Below, one piece after another: positions 31,054 through 41,609 of a stretch of 64,000 bases of DNA. The DNA is from Phaeosaccion multiseriatum. Its lineage: Eukaryota; Ochrophyta, other classes. Location: NCBI GenBank assembly GCA_965112735.1, contig OZ218954.1:2356001-2420000 (forward strand). The letters are read 5' to 3'. Under the pieces are notes generated by a model. That model made no database searches. It worked only from the letters and a program-made list of their open reading frames with translations, and was not told the DNA's origin. A program made the position numbers and the translations under genes. Position 1 is the stretch's first letter, and every line of letters starts with the position of its first letter.

Positions 31054-34000
31054 ATGGATTTGCCGGCCATCCTAAGCAACGTAGCAAGCCCAGGTGAGAA
31101 CGGAAAGGCGCGAGGAAACCGAACCGGGGGTTGGTGCAGGAGGGAGGATGGAGAAACATCCCGACTTGTACGGGGGGGGGTGGCAAGGAGTGGTGGGAAC
31201 AGGAGTTTGGGCTGACCTGGGAAGGAGGAGGGGCGGTGATTTGGACGCATACAGACACAAAGAGAACGTCGCCCTTGCTTTCTTCAAACAAACCGTCCCA
31301 CTTCGCCCGGTGCTTGCTTTCCTGCACAGATGCGTCTGTGCGAACCCCGGCTGAAGAAGCCCTTCAGCTGGCGAAGCAGACTAACCTGGTAAGAATGTAT
31401 ATGCTTGTATCCGTACTGTAGCCATGAGCCCAGAGAGGCAGGAGACTGGGGAATGGTGGGAGCATGGTGTGAATGTGATTCTTTAGTAGGGCCCGCCCTT
31501 CACTGGTATTGTGACTTCACCTCTATCGCCTGTGTGTCTTATCCCACCTCCTTCGCCCCAACCTCCTCCCTTTGCGTGCTGCATCGTTCCGCAGGGTCAA
31601 TTGATGCTTGCCCTGACTGCGGAGCTTGCCAATGAGGGGCAACAGGAGACGATCAGGCAGCAGGCAGGACTGTACGTCAAGTTGCTGCTGACCGCAGAGG
31701 ATGAGACCATCCGAGCCGCCAAGACAGAGGAGTGGCAGGCTGTGGATGGCGCCACCAAAGCACAGATCAAGGGCAAGGTGCTTGCGGTGAGTACCATCTG
31801 AAGGGGGCGCCCCCGCGCGGGTCAATGACTCGTGCTTCGCTTACTTCTGATTTTGATCCATCGTTTCTCACCGCGTGCTCCCTGACCCCCCCGCCTGCTT
31901 CCACCGCCCTCTCCCCTCTCCTCTAGGCGTTGCATAGCGCAAACACCAACTCTGCGCACACCGCTGCTCAGATCGTGGGCAAGATGGGGGCCATCGATCT
32001 GCCCAAGGTGTGTCTTGCTTGCAACTCTTGTGAAGCAGTGTCTACCGTGCAGTTCCGTTATCACTCGCCAATTTAGTGGCGTGGCACCACCCGTAGGGAA
32101 TGTGATTAGGGCTAGTTCAACGGAATGAATCAGGTTGTACAAGGTAGCTGTCCCCTCTTACCCCGTTGGATTCTTGACCCCCCACATCTATCTCCCTGCC
32201 TCCCTGCCTCCCTACCTGCGCCTGTGTCTCACTTGTGTTTCCTCAGAATGAGTGGCAAGACCTTCTTCCGGCGCTCCTCGGCAACGTCACGGGCACCTTC
32301 CCCGACAGTGCGTGTTCCCACACTTTCTTTTGTCTACTGAGGGGTGGGGGAAGGGAAGCATGTTTGAGTGATCACAACTTGCCGTATGATGCGAATTAGT
32401 GCATTTTTTCCTTCCACCTCAAGAGTCAGAGCTCTCTGACCCCTGACGTAGCTGCGGCACACACATGGAGTCCGCGGGCAGCAGTCAACGCTCTCAAGCG
32501 CAAACTTGACTAAGCACACGGTCGTGTCTGCCCCCCCCCTCTGGTGTCCGCAGGCGTGAAGGTGGTGTCGCTGCAGTGTTTGGGATATATGTGCGACGAT
32601 AAGGACTTGGAAGAGCTTGAGGAGGCACAGACCAACCAAATCCTCACGTGCATCGTGGACGGCATCAAGGTACTGCACACGCGAGGGGAGAGGGGAGGAG
32701 AGGGGAGGAGAGGGGAGGAGAGGGGCGCAGCACATCTCTCTGGAAGCACAGCTCTGGAAGCACAGCTCTGGAAGCACAGCTCTGGAAGCACAGCTCTGGA
32801 AGCACAGCTCTGGAAGCACAGCTCTGACGAGGCTCCTTGCCATCAAGTCATTCTCCAAATATGTGCCTGCACGAAGGCCTTATGCTGGGGCGTTCTGTGA
32901 CTGACCTCTGTGCCCTCCCTGTCTATCTGGCCTGTTGGGTGTTGTGTGTCTGTTTGTGCCTTGCCCGAAGGATGAGAACCCCGACGAGGTGCGTCTCGCT
33001 GCGGTGACTGCCCTCGTCAACTCGCTGTACTTCACGGAGAAGAACTTCGAGCGCGCCCAGGAGAGGGATTACATCATGACGGTGAGAGGAGAGGGGAGGA
33101 GAGGTTTACGGCATGGGGGCGGAGAGCCCCCACGGCAGCGTAACTCGAGGCAAGCAGCAGGATACATACCATCATGTCATGTCAACACTTTGATACCATC
33201 ATGTCAACACTTTGATACCATCATGTCAACACTTTGATACCATCATGTCATGTCAACACTTTGATACCATCATGTCAACACTTTGATACCATCATGTCAA
33301 CACTTTGCCCCCGCCCGTCTTTTTCTCCCCTCCACCTATTTATACATACACCGAAAACTCAAAACTGCTTTTTGTTGCTCCCAGGCGGTGTGCAAAGCGA
33401 CACAGTCACCAACCTTGGGCCTCCGCGTGAAGGCCTACGAATGCATCGCTGACATCGCCAAGCTATACTACGACAAGCTTGAGCCGTACATGCCCATGCT
33501 GTTCAGCCTTACGCTTGGCGAGGCCGGCACCATCCTCAAGGACGAGGAGTCAGCGGTGCTCATGGCCATCGAGTTTTGGACAAGCATCGCTGAGGAGGAG
33601 GCAGAGCTGCGGGACGGAAGCGACGAGGAAGTGGCCAAGTACAATCAGTATCAGTACATTGTTAAGGTCAGTGTGAGAGGCAGCAGGCACCAGGGAGGAG
33701 CAGAAGCAGTCCCCACGGCACTACCCTTGCCCCTCCGTCGTCACAACCTGCCCGAGCTCCACGAAGGGTGCCATTCTCTGACTCCTCTCGTCTTCCATCG
33801 TCTTGAGCTAGTGACTGACCCCCTGCCTCGACTCTGTCAACCCCTCCTCGCGCAGGCTCGCGACCATTTGCTGGAGGCCCTGCTCAAGACCATGACCCGG
33901 CAAGACGAGCACGCAGAGCCTGACGACTGGGGCATGGCCAGCGCCGCCAGCATCTGCCTCACCGCCATCGCGCTCGTGGCCAAGGACGACGTGGTGGACT

Positions 34001-34058
34001 ATGTAATGCAGTTCGTCACTCAGTTCATAGAGAGTCCAGACTGGCGCTACAGGTGAGG

Positions 34059-34105
<47 letters not shown>

Positions 34106-37100
34106 GGGTGGCGTCTCTGAGGAGCACCCATTGGCATCCATCGCCCCCCCTCTCTCTGTCTTTTCTCCTTTGGTTCGTTTCGCCGCAGAGAGGCCGCAGT
34201 CATGGCGTTTGGGAACGTTCTGGAGGGGCCCTCCGAGGACAAACTCCACATGTTCGTACAGAAGGGCACCCCCGTGCTCATCGCCAGGATGCAAGACCCG
34301 CACCCCCAGGTATGTATGTATGTATGTATGTATGTGTGTTGTGCGGGGCTTGGGACTTCCTTCAGAACGATCGGAGGCGGACGGGCACTTCAAGACTCGC
34401 TATTCTTTCTCTGACAGAAGAATTGGTTTGTTGACTCGCTGTTGCCTGGCTGTGGGTTGGCCTTTCAGGTGAAGGACACGGCTACATGGGCGCTGGGGCT
34501 CATTTGCGAACATCACCTCACAGCCATCCCCACGGAGGTACGCGAGACGGAGAGGGACTTAGGGTGGCAAGGTGCCCTGATATGTGGTGTGTGCTGTACC
34601 CCTTGTGCTGTACCTCTTCCAAGAGAGATGTGGGCGTAGTTCACAGTCCTCTCCGTTGTGCCTCACCCCATCCCCCCCCCCCTCCCCACCCAACCCCTCT
34701 TCATGCAGCTGATCCAACCGCTGCTCCAAAACCTGCTGGCTGCGCTAAACGAAGCGCCAAGCCTCATCCGACATGCGTGCACGGCGCTCGTCAACTTTGG
34801 CTTCGGCTGCGAGAGCGCCAAGGACGAGCCAACCAACGGCCTTAGCCAGCACTTCACCGCCGTCGTCGGACAACTGCTGCAGGTGATGCAGAGGCAGGAC
34901 CTGGACGACGAGAACACACGCCAAGCGGCGTTCGAAGCAGTCAACGCCTTCATCACGTGCAGCGCGGAGGACAAGAAGGAGGATCGCATAGAGGTTCGTC
35001 GTAGGAAGGAGGGGGTTGTCCCGCAGTGGGGCAGACCGCGGAATGGAACCCGTGCAGCGCGTGTTCGTTTGCCTTTTGATTGGAGGACCCTTTTTGGAAG
35101 GGTTGACAGACATTATTTGGCTCAGTTTGGATGTACAAACGCGATGGCGGGTGCTGGTGGCGCGCAAATGGCTCAACGATTTCCCCTCCCCCCCCCTTGC
35201 TGCTGCAGGTATTGAAGATCGTGCTGGGCATGCTGGACACCACCAACAAGATGACCATCATTTCGGCAGACGACAGGGCAACGCAGAGCTCGCTGCAGCA
35301 GCTCTTGTGCGGCAACATCACGGTACGGAAGGAAGGAAGAGAAGAGTGCATCGAACACCTCACCTCAATCTTTTTCTCTCAGGCAACTAACTGATTCGGT
35401 TGCTGTCCTCCTCCTCGCCGTCCAACACGCTTCACAACTCTAATCTCTCTTCCGTTCCGCTCCGTTCCGTCCGCCTCTCTACTCTCTCTCTCACCCTTTA
35501 GTCTATTTGCCAGCGAAGTCTGGCGGACGTGCGGCCACATGCAGACACAGTGATGCAGCTGGTGCTTGGCCTGCTGCAGTCCAGCAACAACCTGGTACAC
35601 GAGGAGGCGCTCATGGCGGCAGGAGCCTTGGCGCATTGTGTAGAGCAGGTCAGTGGTGTGGAGGCAGACTGGGCCAGAGGAGTGGAGGCAGACTGGGCCA
35701 GAGGAGTGGAGGCAGACTGGGCCAGAGGAGTGGAGACAGACTGGGCCAGAGGAGTGGGGCCTTGTAGCGGGGGGAAGAGGGGGGGGGACGGAGGTGCCTG
35801 CTCAGGGGATAAGTGAGGGACTTGGGATGTGGAGGAATGGGCCCGGTGTCAAGGCCGAGAACGACTAACGCACCTTGATCTCGCTCTCTCCGTCCCCTCC
35901 CCCTCTTGGGCCGCACCACAGGACTTTACGCGGTACATGGAGCACTTCTTCCCCTTCCTCGTGCAGCACCTCGGCAACCACGAAGACTACCAGGTGTGTC
36001 AAGTGGCCGTCGGCTGCGTGGGAGACCTGAGCAGGACTCTGTGCGACAAGATCCTGCCCTGGTGCGACCACATTATGCAGCACCTGCTCTTCAACCTGTC
36101 CAGCGCCGACATCGATAGAAACGTCAAGCCCCCTGTCCTGGGGGTGCTGGGAGACATTGCCATGGCGACGGGACCGGCCTTCCAGAACTATCTCCTGGTG
36201 AGTTGCGGTGCGGTGCGGGGTGTTGTTGCTGAGTGACCACGGCGCGAGAGGACACAAGAGCCCGTTCGTTGTGTTGTCTGACGCTCCCCCAGGCCCTCCC
36301 CCCAAAGGGAAGACTCCGTGTATTCGTACCCACCTTTGGTCCTCTGCTCTTTTTGTCTGACAACCATATGCTTGCTTCCTGCAATGCCGCCTGCAATGCC
36401 GCCCGCTCACAAACACCAAACACCAAACACCCTCTCTCTCAGCACACAATGAATATCCTGGCGGAGGCGCAGAAGGTGTGTAGAGTAACGCCGGAGACGG
36501 ATCCGGATATGCTGGAGTATGTCAACGAACTAAGAGAGGTGAGTGGGTCTTTTGACCAACTTGGGGCCTGCGGAGTGTGGGGAGAGACGGGAGGGAGGGC
36601 CACACACACACACACACACACATGAACAAGGAGAGAGGTCGGGTAGGCAGGGCATATCACCCACCACGGAGCTCAGCCCCTCTTTTCTCGTTTGTCCCGC
36701 TCGCTTTTCAGGGCATTGTGGAGGCGTACACAGGCATCTTGAACGGCATGTCGGACGAGAAGGACGACGCTGGCAACGTGGTAAAGCAAGGGGCTGTGCA
36801 GCTGCTGCTGCCTTACGCGGAGGGCGTGGCGGTGTTTATCAACATGCTGGGAGAGGTGCGTGAGAGAGAGAGAAAGAAAGGTGTTGCTCTTTTACTTGGT
36901 TGGTGCGCATGTTTATTGCTTCACCGTAGCAGCCGTGTCTCGGAAAGCACGCTTTACTCCGCGTGACACCTGTGAACGGCACTGACTCACCAACGCACAC
37001 GGGTATTCGTCAACGCTTTGTGGGTTGCCTATCTTCCTCCCCTCTCGCTCTTTCTTGATGCATCCCCTGCAGCCAAACCAGCAAGCAGACGAGGCGGTGG

Positions 37101-37291
37101 TGCGGGAAGTGATTGGTCTGATTGGTGATATGGTGTCGCTGCTAGGGGCCAACTCCACCAAAGTACTGCAGCCGCAGTCCATTATGCACCTCCTCGACCT
37201 GGCAAGGGGGCAGGGAGAGGAGGACGTGACGGCCACGGCAAACTGGACGCAGCAGAAGCTCAGCTCTGTGGGGCTGTTCCGCCCAGCGTAG
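31054..37291 (+). CDS. KPNB1: importin subunit beta-1 (karyopherin beta-1)
   Basis: Eighteen exons assemble in frame to 869 aa, matching the usual length of importin-beta (about 860-880). Exons begin at 31054, 31330, 31595, 31927, 32247, 32554, 32971, 33385, 33856, 34189, 34469, 34709, 35209, 35502, 35922, 36443, 36712 and 37073. Importin-beta carries importin-alpha/NLS cargo through nuclear pores and binds Ran-GTP. HEAT-repeat helices run throughout. Characteristic stretches include EEALQLAKQTNL, GLYVKLLLTA, LHSANTNSAHTAAQIVGKM, LQCLGYMCD, IEFWTSIAEEE, DDWGMASAASICLTAIA, WRYREAAVMAFGNVLEGP, VKDTATWALGLICEH, IRHACTALVNFGFGCES and VKPPVLGVLGDIAMATG. The ATG has an ACCATGG context. Introns are short and several carry tandem repeats immediately after the donor. 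Confidence 0.96.
32684..32827. repeat. two minisatellites in importin-beta intron 6
   Basis: Starting 14 bp after the donor: GGGGAGGAGA units (about 10 bp each), then five or six 15-bp units of TGGAAGCACAGCTC. Confidence 0.9.
33167..33306. repeat. nested minisatellite in importin-beta intron 7
   Basis: A unit of about 24 bp built on CCATCATGTCAACACTTTGA is repeated six times; two of the copies carry an extra CATGT, which makes a higher-order three-unit block repeated twice. Confidence 0.9.
34061..34104. repeat. (CA)n microsatellite just after an importin-beta donor
   Basis: About 21 CA units begin 9 bp after the donor that follows exon 9. Confidence 0.95.
34310..34337. repeat. (GTAT)n repeat forming the importin-beta intron 10 donor
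   Basis: The intron opens with about six tandem GTAT units ending in GTGTG, so the 5' splice site is itself part of the tandem repeat. Confidence 0.9.
35649..35762. repeat. 24-bp minisatellite at the start of importin-beta intron 14
   Basis: About four units containing GGAGGCAGACTGGGCCAGA follow the donor directly; one unit has GGAGACAGAC. Confidence 0.9.
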
Positions 37292-39155
37292 AGGCGCCGA
37301 GGAGAGAGGCCTCACAATCGAGTCCGTCCCAATGAGGGGACGCGGAGCGAGCTCACCAACGAGTGGCGAAAGGAAAGAAGGGCGGGGGTGGGGCCGAGGG
37401 GGGGGAGAGAGAGAGTTTGGTTGGGCCTCGGTGGACCTCGACGGATCCCAACCTCTGGCATTGGCATTGCGACGTGGGAGGGCGTAGCAGGCTGGACTAT
37501 TGCCTGGAGAGCTGCGCTATGTGGAGAGAGAGAGGGAGAGACAGAGCCTTGGAGCTATCGCGGGCCTCACTTATGTCTCTCACGACTGCTTCTGCTCCCA
37601 GTGAGTGCCTCGTGGCGTGCGCAAGGAAGGCTTTCCACTTGCTACGGCTTCTTCCCTTCGGAGGACGTCCACGCTGCATCTGGGGAAGTCCCTGGCGCGG
37701 CGCCGCATGTGGCAGCAGTGCTGGGATATCAGTGGGGAGAACATCCTCGGCATCGGCAGAGGAAGAGTCTTGGCCGCTTCTGGGCCCCGCACTGACGGAA
37801 GGCGCTTGGCGTATCATCGCCGGACAGCGTCCTGCGAAGAGACAGACAAAACCGTGGCTTTGTCTGAACCCCCCTGCCCCCTCCCCCCCTCTCCCCCCCC
37901 CCCTCTCTCCCCCCCACGTTCCCTCTACACCCCCCACCCCACCCCACCGTCAAAGTCGGGTACCCCCCGTGGCGTTCACCCCCCCCCCCCCCCTGAGTGG
38001 GCGAAGGCACCCTGCCGGCCCCCAGCCTGCCGGCCCCCTGCCGTGTCCCTCCTATCTCTAGTGCGCTTTCCCAAAGAGCACTTTTGCTGGCGTCTACTCT
38101 TCCCTTCCCCTCTTCCTCCCCCCCCCCCTTCCCCCCCCCCCTCTACCCCCCTCCCTTTCTCCCTCCGCCCCCCCATACTCTTTTGTTTGAGGAGGTCACG
38201 GCAGCGGAGCAGTGAGGAAGGCAAAGAGAAGAGAAGAGTACACCTCTATCTCTGTGTGGGCTGCTTGCTGCTTGCTGACGAGAGGCTCCCGAGCCGCACA
38301 GGATGATGACATCTGTGGGTCGGGTCTCAGTAAGTCTATAAATACACACCTCGCTCACCCCTCCACCTTGACCTCAAAACCCCACGAGGACCCCTCGGGG
38401 CGTTTCCTCGACTCGACTCCTTCCCTCCCTCCTTTGGGACGGTCAAAGCTCTCCCTGCCCCCCAACACGCCCCGTGGTGCAACGCGGGAAGGCAGCAGAT
38501 GTACTTACGAGAAGTTTCCCACGGTCTCTCTGCAGGCGCGCTGGTCGCCAGCCTGTGATTGTGGCGCGCGGCGCACTGATCCGAAGTCCAGCGTCGGCGG
38601 TGGTGGAAGGGAATGACCTACCTGCTGGCCTACCTGCTGGCCTACCTGCTGGCCTACCTGCTGGCGGACGAAGTTGTTATCTCGCCCCCCGTTCTTCTTC
38701 TGCTTCGTTTCCTACACGAAGCTTCGAAGCTTTTGTGTTTTTTTCTGAGGCTCCTGCCGTGCTACAGACCTTCAGTAGCATGCTACGGTAACGGGTCGGC
38801 AGGCCGGCTGATGCCGGCAGTGGCAGGTGGCAGGAAGGACAAGTGGGATAGGGTCGAGTTGGTGATACGCAGCCCGAAAACACCTGCGCTCCCTACCCTC
38901 CGCCTCCAGTACTTCGTGTTTACCCGACTATTTGTGTTTACCCGACCACCTCACCAGCCATAGCCAGAGCTCTACGCTCCATTTATACCTCAGTTTACTA
39001 ATTGCCTCTCCCTCCTGCTTCTCCAGCCCAAACGTCTCCCGAAAGTGTCCACCCGAAACCGCAACCGATACCCGAAACTCCTCCTCACCACTTGTTCGTC
39101 CTCCCTTCCCTTCGCGCTCCCACATCTCGCTGCCGTGTCTTCGTATTGGAGAAAT
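37292..39155. other. 1.9 kb region without an assignable gene
   Basis: Long poly-C tracts (for example 37880-37915, 37978-37992, 38119-38145) dominate the middle. Several open frames exist but none has a recognisable motif. Hints of a minus-strand gene are a perfect donor sequence (CTTCTC|GTAAGTACATC) near 38512 and an open segment at about 37900-37500 with GRPPKGRSRSKWKAFL. A 12-bp tandem repeat lies at 38608-38664. The part next to 39156 is the likely promoter of the succinyl-CoA ligase gene and is rich in CTCC. Confidence 0.4.
38608..38664. repeat. 12-bp tandem repeat (CTACCTGCTGGC)
   Basis: About four and a half copies of CTACCTGCTGGC in tandem; in one frame this reads as repeated LLAY. 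Confidence 0.9.
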
Positions 39156-40647
39156 ATGGCACTTTCAATGATGAGGGGTGCTGCGCACAGGGCTGGGAGG
39201 AACGCACTACAGTGTAGTGCTTCTGGGCAGGCGCAACTAGGTAGTCGGGCGGCGATGTCGGCCTCGGCCAAGGTGTGGATCAATCAGGATACCAAGGTCA
39301 TCGTGCAGGGCTTCACCGGAAAGCAGGGAACCTTTCACTCCGAGCAGGCACTCGAATATGGCACAAAGGTGAGGCAAGAGCGAGCCAGAACGAAAGAAGG
39401 GTGATGCGGCACCTGTGTCCAGAAAGCAGAGAACGACAAAAATGGAGAATGAGGAAAGGGGGGAGGGAGGGGGGGAAGAGGAAGGGGAAAAAGGAAGGAC
39501 AACCGAGGGCTGGAAGAAGAGGGGCATGAGCGGGAGAGGGGTGGATTAAGGGCGCAGAGAAGGGAGTTTGCGTGGCTGGCTTCACCAACGAAAGGAAGAG
39601 TGTGTAATTTTACGAAACGTGGAGTGCAACTCTGTGAGAAGGCTTGCACAGAGGGGGAGGGGCAGGTATGAAGTGAAGAGGCCGCTTTCCTGTCTTGCTG
39701 CGCTCTGCTATCCACGTTGTTGGGTCAATCGGCTTGGCTTTCCGAGACCCTGTCATTCGCTCTCTGACTCGCTGCTGGCTCCTGCCCTTTCTGTCCTGCT
39801 GTTGCTGTGGGTTGCTCCATTCTTTCTCCTACTCTGTGCATCCTTCGCTGCTGCTGTAGCTTGTCGGAGGAGTGACGCCAAAGAAGGGGGGCCAAACACA
39901 CTTGGGTCTACCCGTGTTTGATACTGTGCAATCAGCGGTGGCTGGTGTGAATCCCGATGCCAGTGTCATCTATGTGCCCCCTCCCTTCGCTGCTCAAGCC
40001 GTCATCGACGCGATCGAGGCCGAAATCCCGCTGGTAGTGTGCATCACAGAGGGCATTCCGCAACTGGATATGGTCAAGGTGAAGCAAGTCCTCAAGACGC
40101 AGAGCAAGACGAGACTCATCGGACCGAACTGCCCCGGCATCATCAAGCCAGGGGAGTGCAAGATTGGAATCATGCCCGGCCACATTCACCAGAAGGGCAA
40201 GATTGGGGTGGTGAGCAGGAGCGGTACACTGACCTACGAGGCTGTGTACCAAACCACTGTAACTGGACTTGGGCAGAGCACGTGCGTGGGAATCGGAGGT
40301 AAGGGAGCAGCCAGGGGGGGCGGACGACAAGTATTTGTCACTCGCTAACCATGCCGCCATTCTTTTCTGCTCAGGCGACCCCTTCAATGGAACCGACTTC
40401 ATCGACTGCCTGGAGCGCTTTACCAATGACCCCGAGACGGAGGGCATCATAATGATTGGAGAAATCGGGGGTCAAGCAGAAGAAGATGCCTGCGACTGGC
40501 TCAAGGCCAACGGGGATCCCAACAAACCCGTGGTGGGCTTCATCGCGGGCAGTACGGCACCCCCAGGCAGGCGAATGGGGCACGCAGGGGCCATCGTGTC
40601 GGGCGGGAAAGGGACGGCGGCTGCCAAGGTAAGGGACGGGTACTCGT

Positions 40648-40678
<31 letters not shown>

Positions 40679-40885
40679 TCACTGATGGAGACAGAGTCGC
40701 GGGCCGTCTCTAATTTGCTATCGCTCCTTCGCTTTGTCTGTTTCTGTTCCTCTGCTTCGTTATCCCTCCCTCGGCAGTTCTCCGCGCTGGAGGACGCGGG
40801 TGTGTACATTTCTCGATCTCCCGCCCAGCTGGGGGCAACCATGCTTACCGCGTTTAAGGAGAGAGGGATGGACGTTGGGGCGTGA
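39156..40885 (+). CDS. SUCLG1: succinyl-CoA ligase alpha subunit, mitochondrial
   Basis: Four exons (39156-39368, 39860-40298, 40375-40628, 40778-40885) give 337 aa. The enzyme interconverts succinyl-CoA and succinate with NTP formation in the TCA cycle. The first 35 residues ([18 protein letters not shown] and onward) are basic, Ala-rich and lack acidic residues, a mitochondrial presequence. Core motifs are [115 protein letters not shown], and the phosphohistidine site [16 protein letters not shown]. Length and motifs match the family completely. The third intron contains a (CAG)n run at about 40648-40678. The beta subunit is not in this window. Confidence 0.97.
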
Positions 40886-41609
40886 GGAAGAGGCAGCAAG
40901 GGAACGACTCCCTGGTGAGGACGGGGGGGGGGCCTGCGTTGTTTTTGAAGCTACTTCTTGATTCAAAAGAGTGGGCTAACAAGACGTTACAGTCAGTCCT
41001 TCCACACCTTCCAGGAGGGAAAGTTGGGGAGGAGAGGGTGGTGTTGAGAGGGAACGTTCATTCCTGTGGAGAGAGTAACGATCTCCAGGTGTGGAAGCGA
41101 AGCCGCGATGTGCCTCTCCTCGTGGTCAGCTCAGTCGGACGCCTTGCGGAAGCGTTGAAGCGTCCAGCGCAATTTTGAAGGACGTTGGGACGAGTTTAGA
41201 GACGGAGAGGACTGTGACCTGACCCGATGGCATGGCAGGAGCTTGCGTATAGACAGGGGCGTGTGATATCAGTCCGACGGCAGGAGCTTGCGCTAAGTCC
41301 ATCCCGGCTTAGGAGCCCAGTCAGACTTCCGAAACGCCAACGAGTGCTTGTGTAGTGCGACGTGTTTCTGAAGCCAGGAGGAGGGGCGCAGGCATCAATC
41401 ACGTGACTAAGTGAAGTATTTAGTCGGGCCGGGCCCAAACGATAGCCCCTTGTGCGCACCCCCGCCCGCTATAGTAATGTTTTGGAGCGTCAGTCAAAGG
41501 TTATCATGTTATCATCATTATGTTATTTATCATGTGGAGATGTACCGACAGTGAGGGAGCATGGTGAGGAGCAGGTGTATATAGGAATGGTCCTGAGTCT
41601 CACCTCCGC
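40886..41609. other. convergent spacer, no gene seen
   Basis: This 0.7 kb separates two converging genes. The word GGCAGGAGCTTGCG occurs twice (about 41230 and 41278) and a TTATCATGTTATCAT cluster lies at 41500-41535, which may be 3' UTR sequence. Nothing coding is supported. Confidence 0.55.

Noticed and set aside
33167-33306. CRISPR-like direct repeats
   Set aside because: Units are contiguous without unique spacers and lie in a eukaryotic intron; this is a minisatellite.
37363-38306. Two overlapping Pro-rich plus-strand frames of about 230 codons
   Set aside because: They depend on poly-C tracts and show no motif or splice logic.
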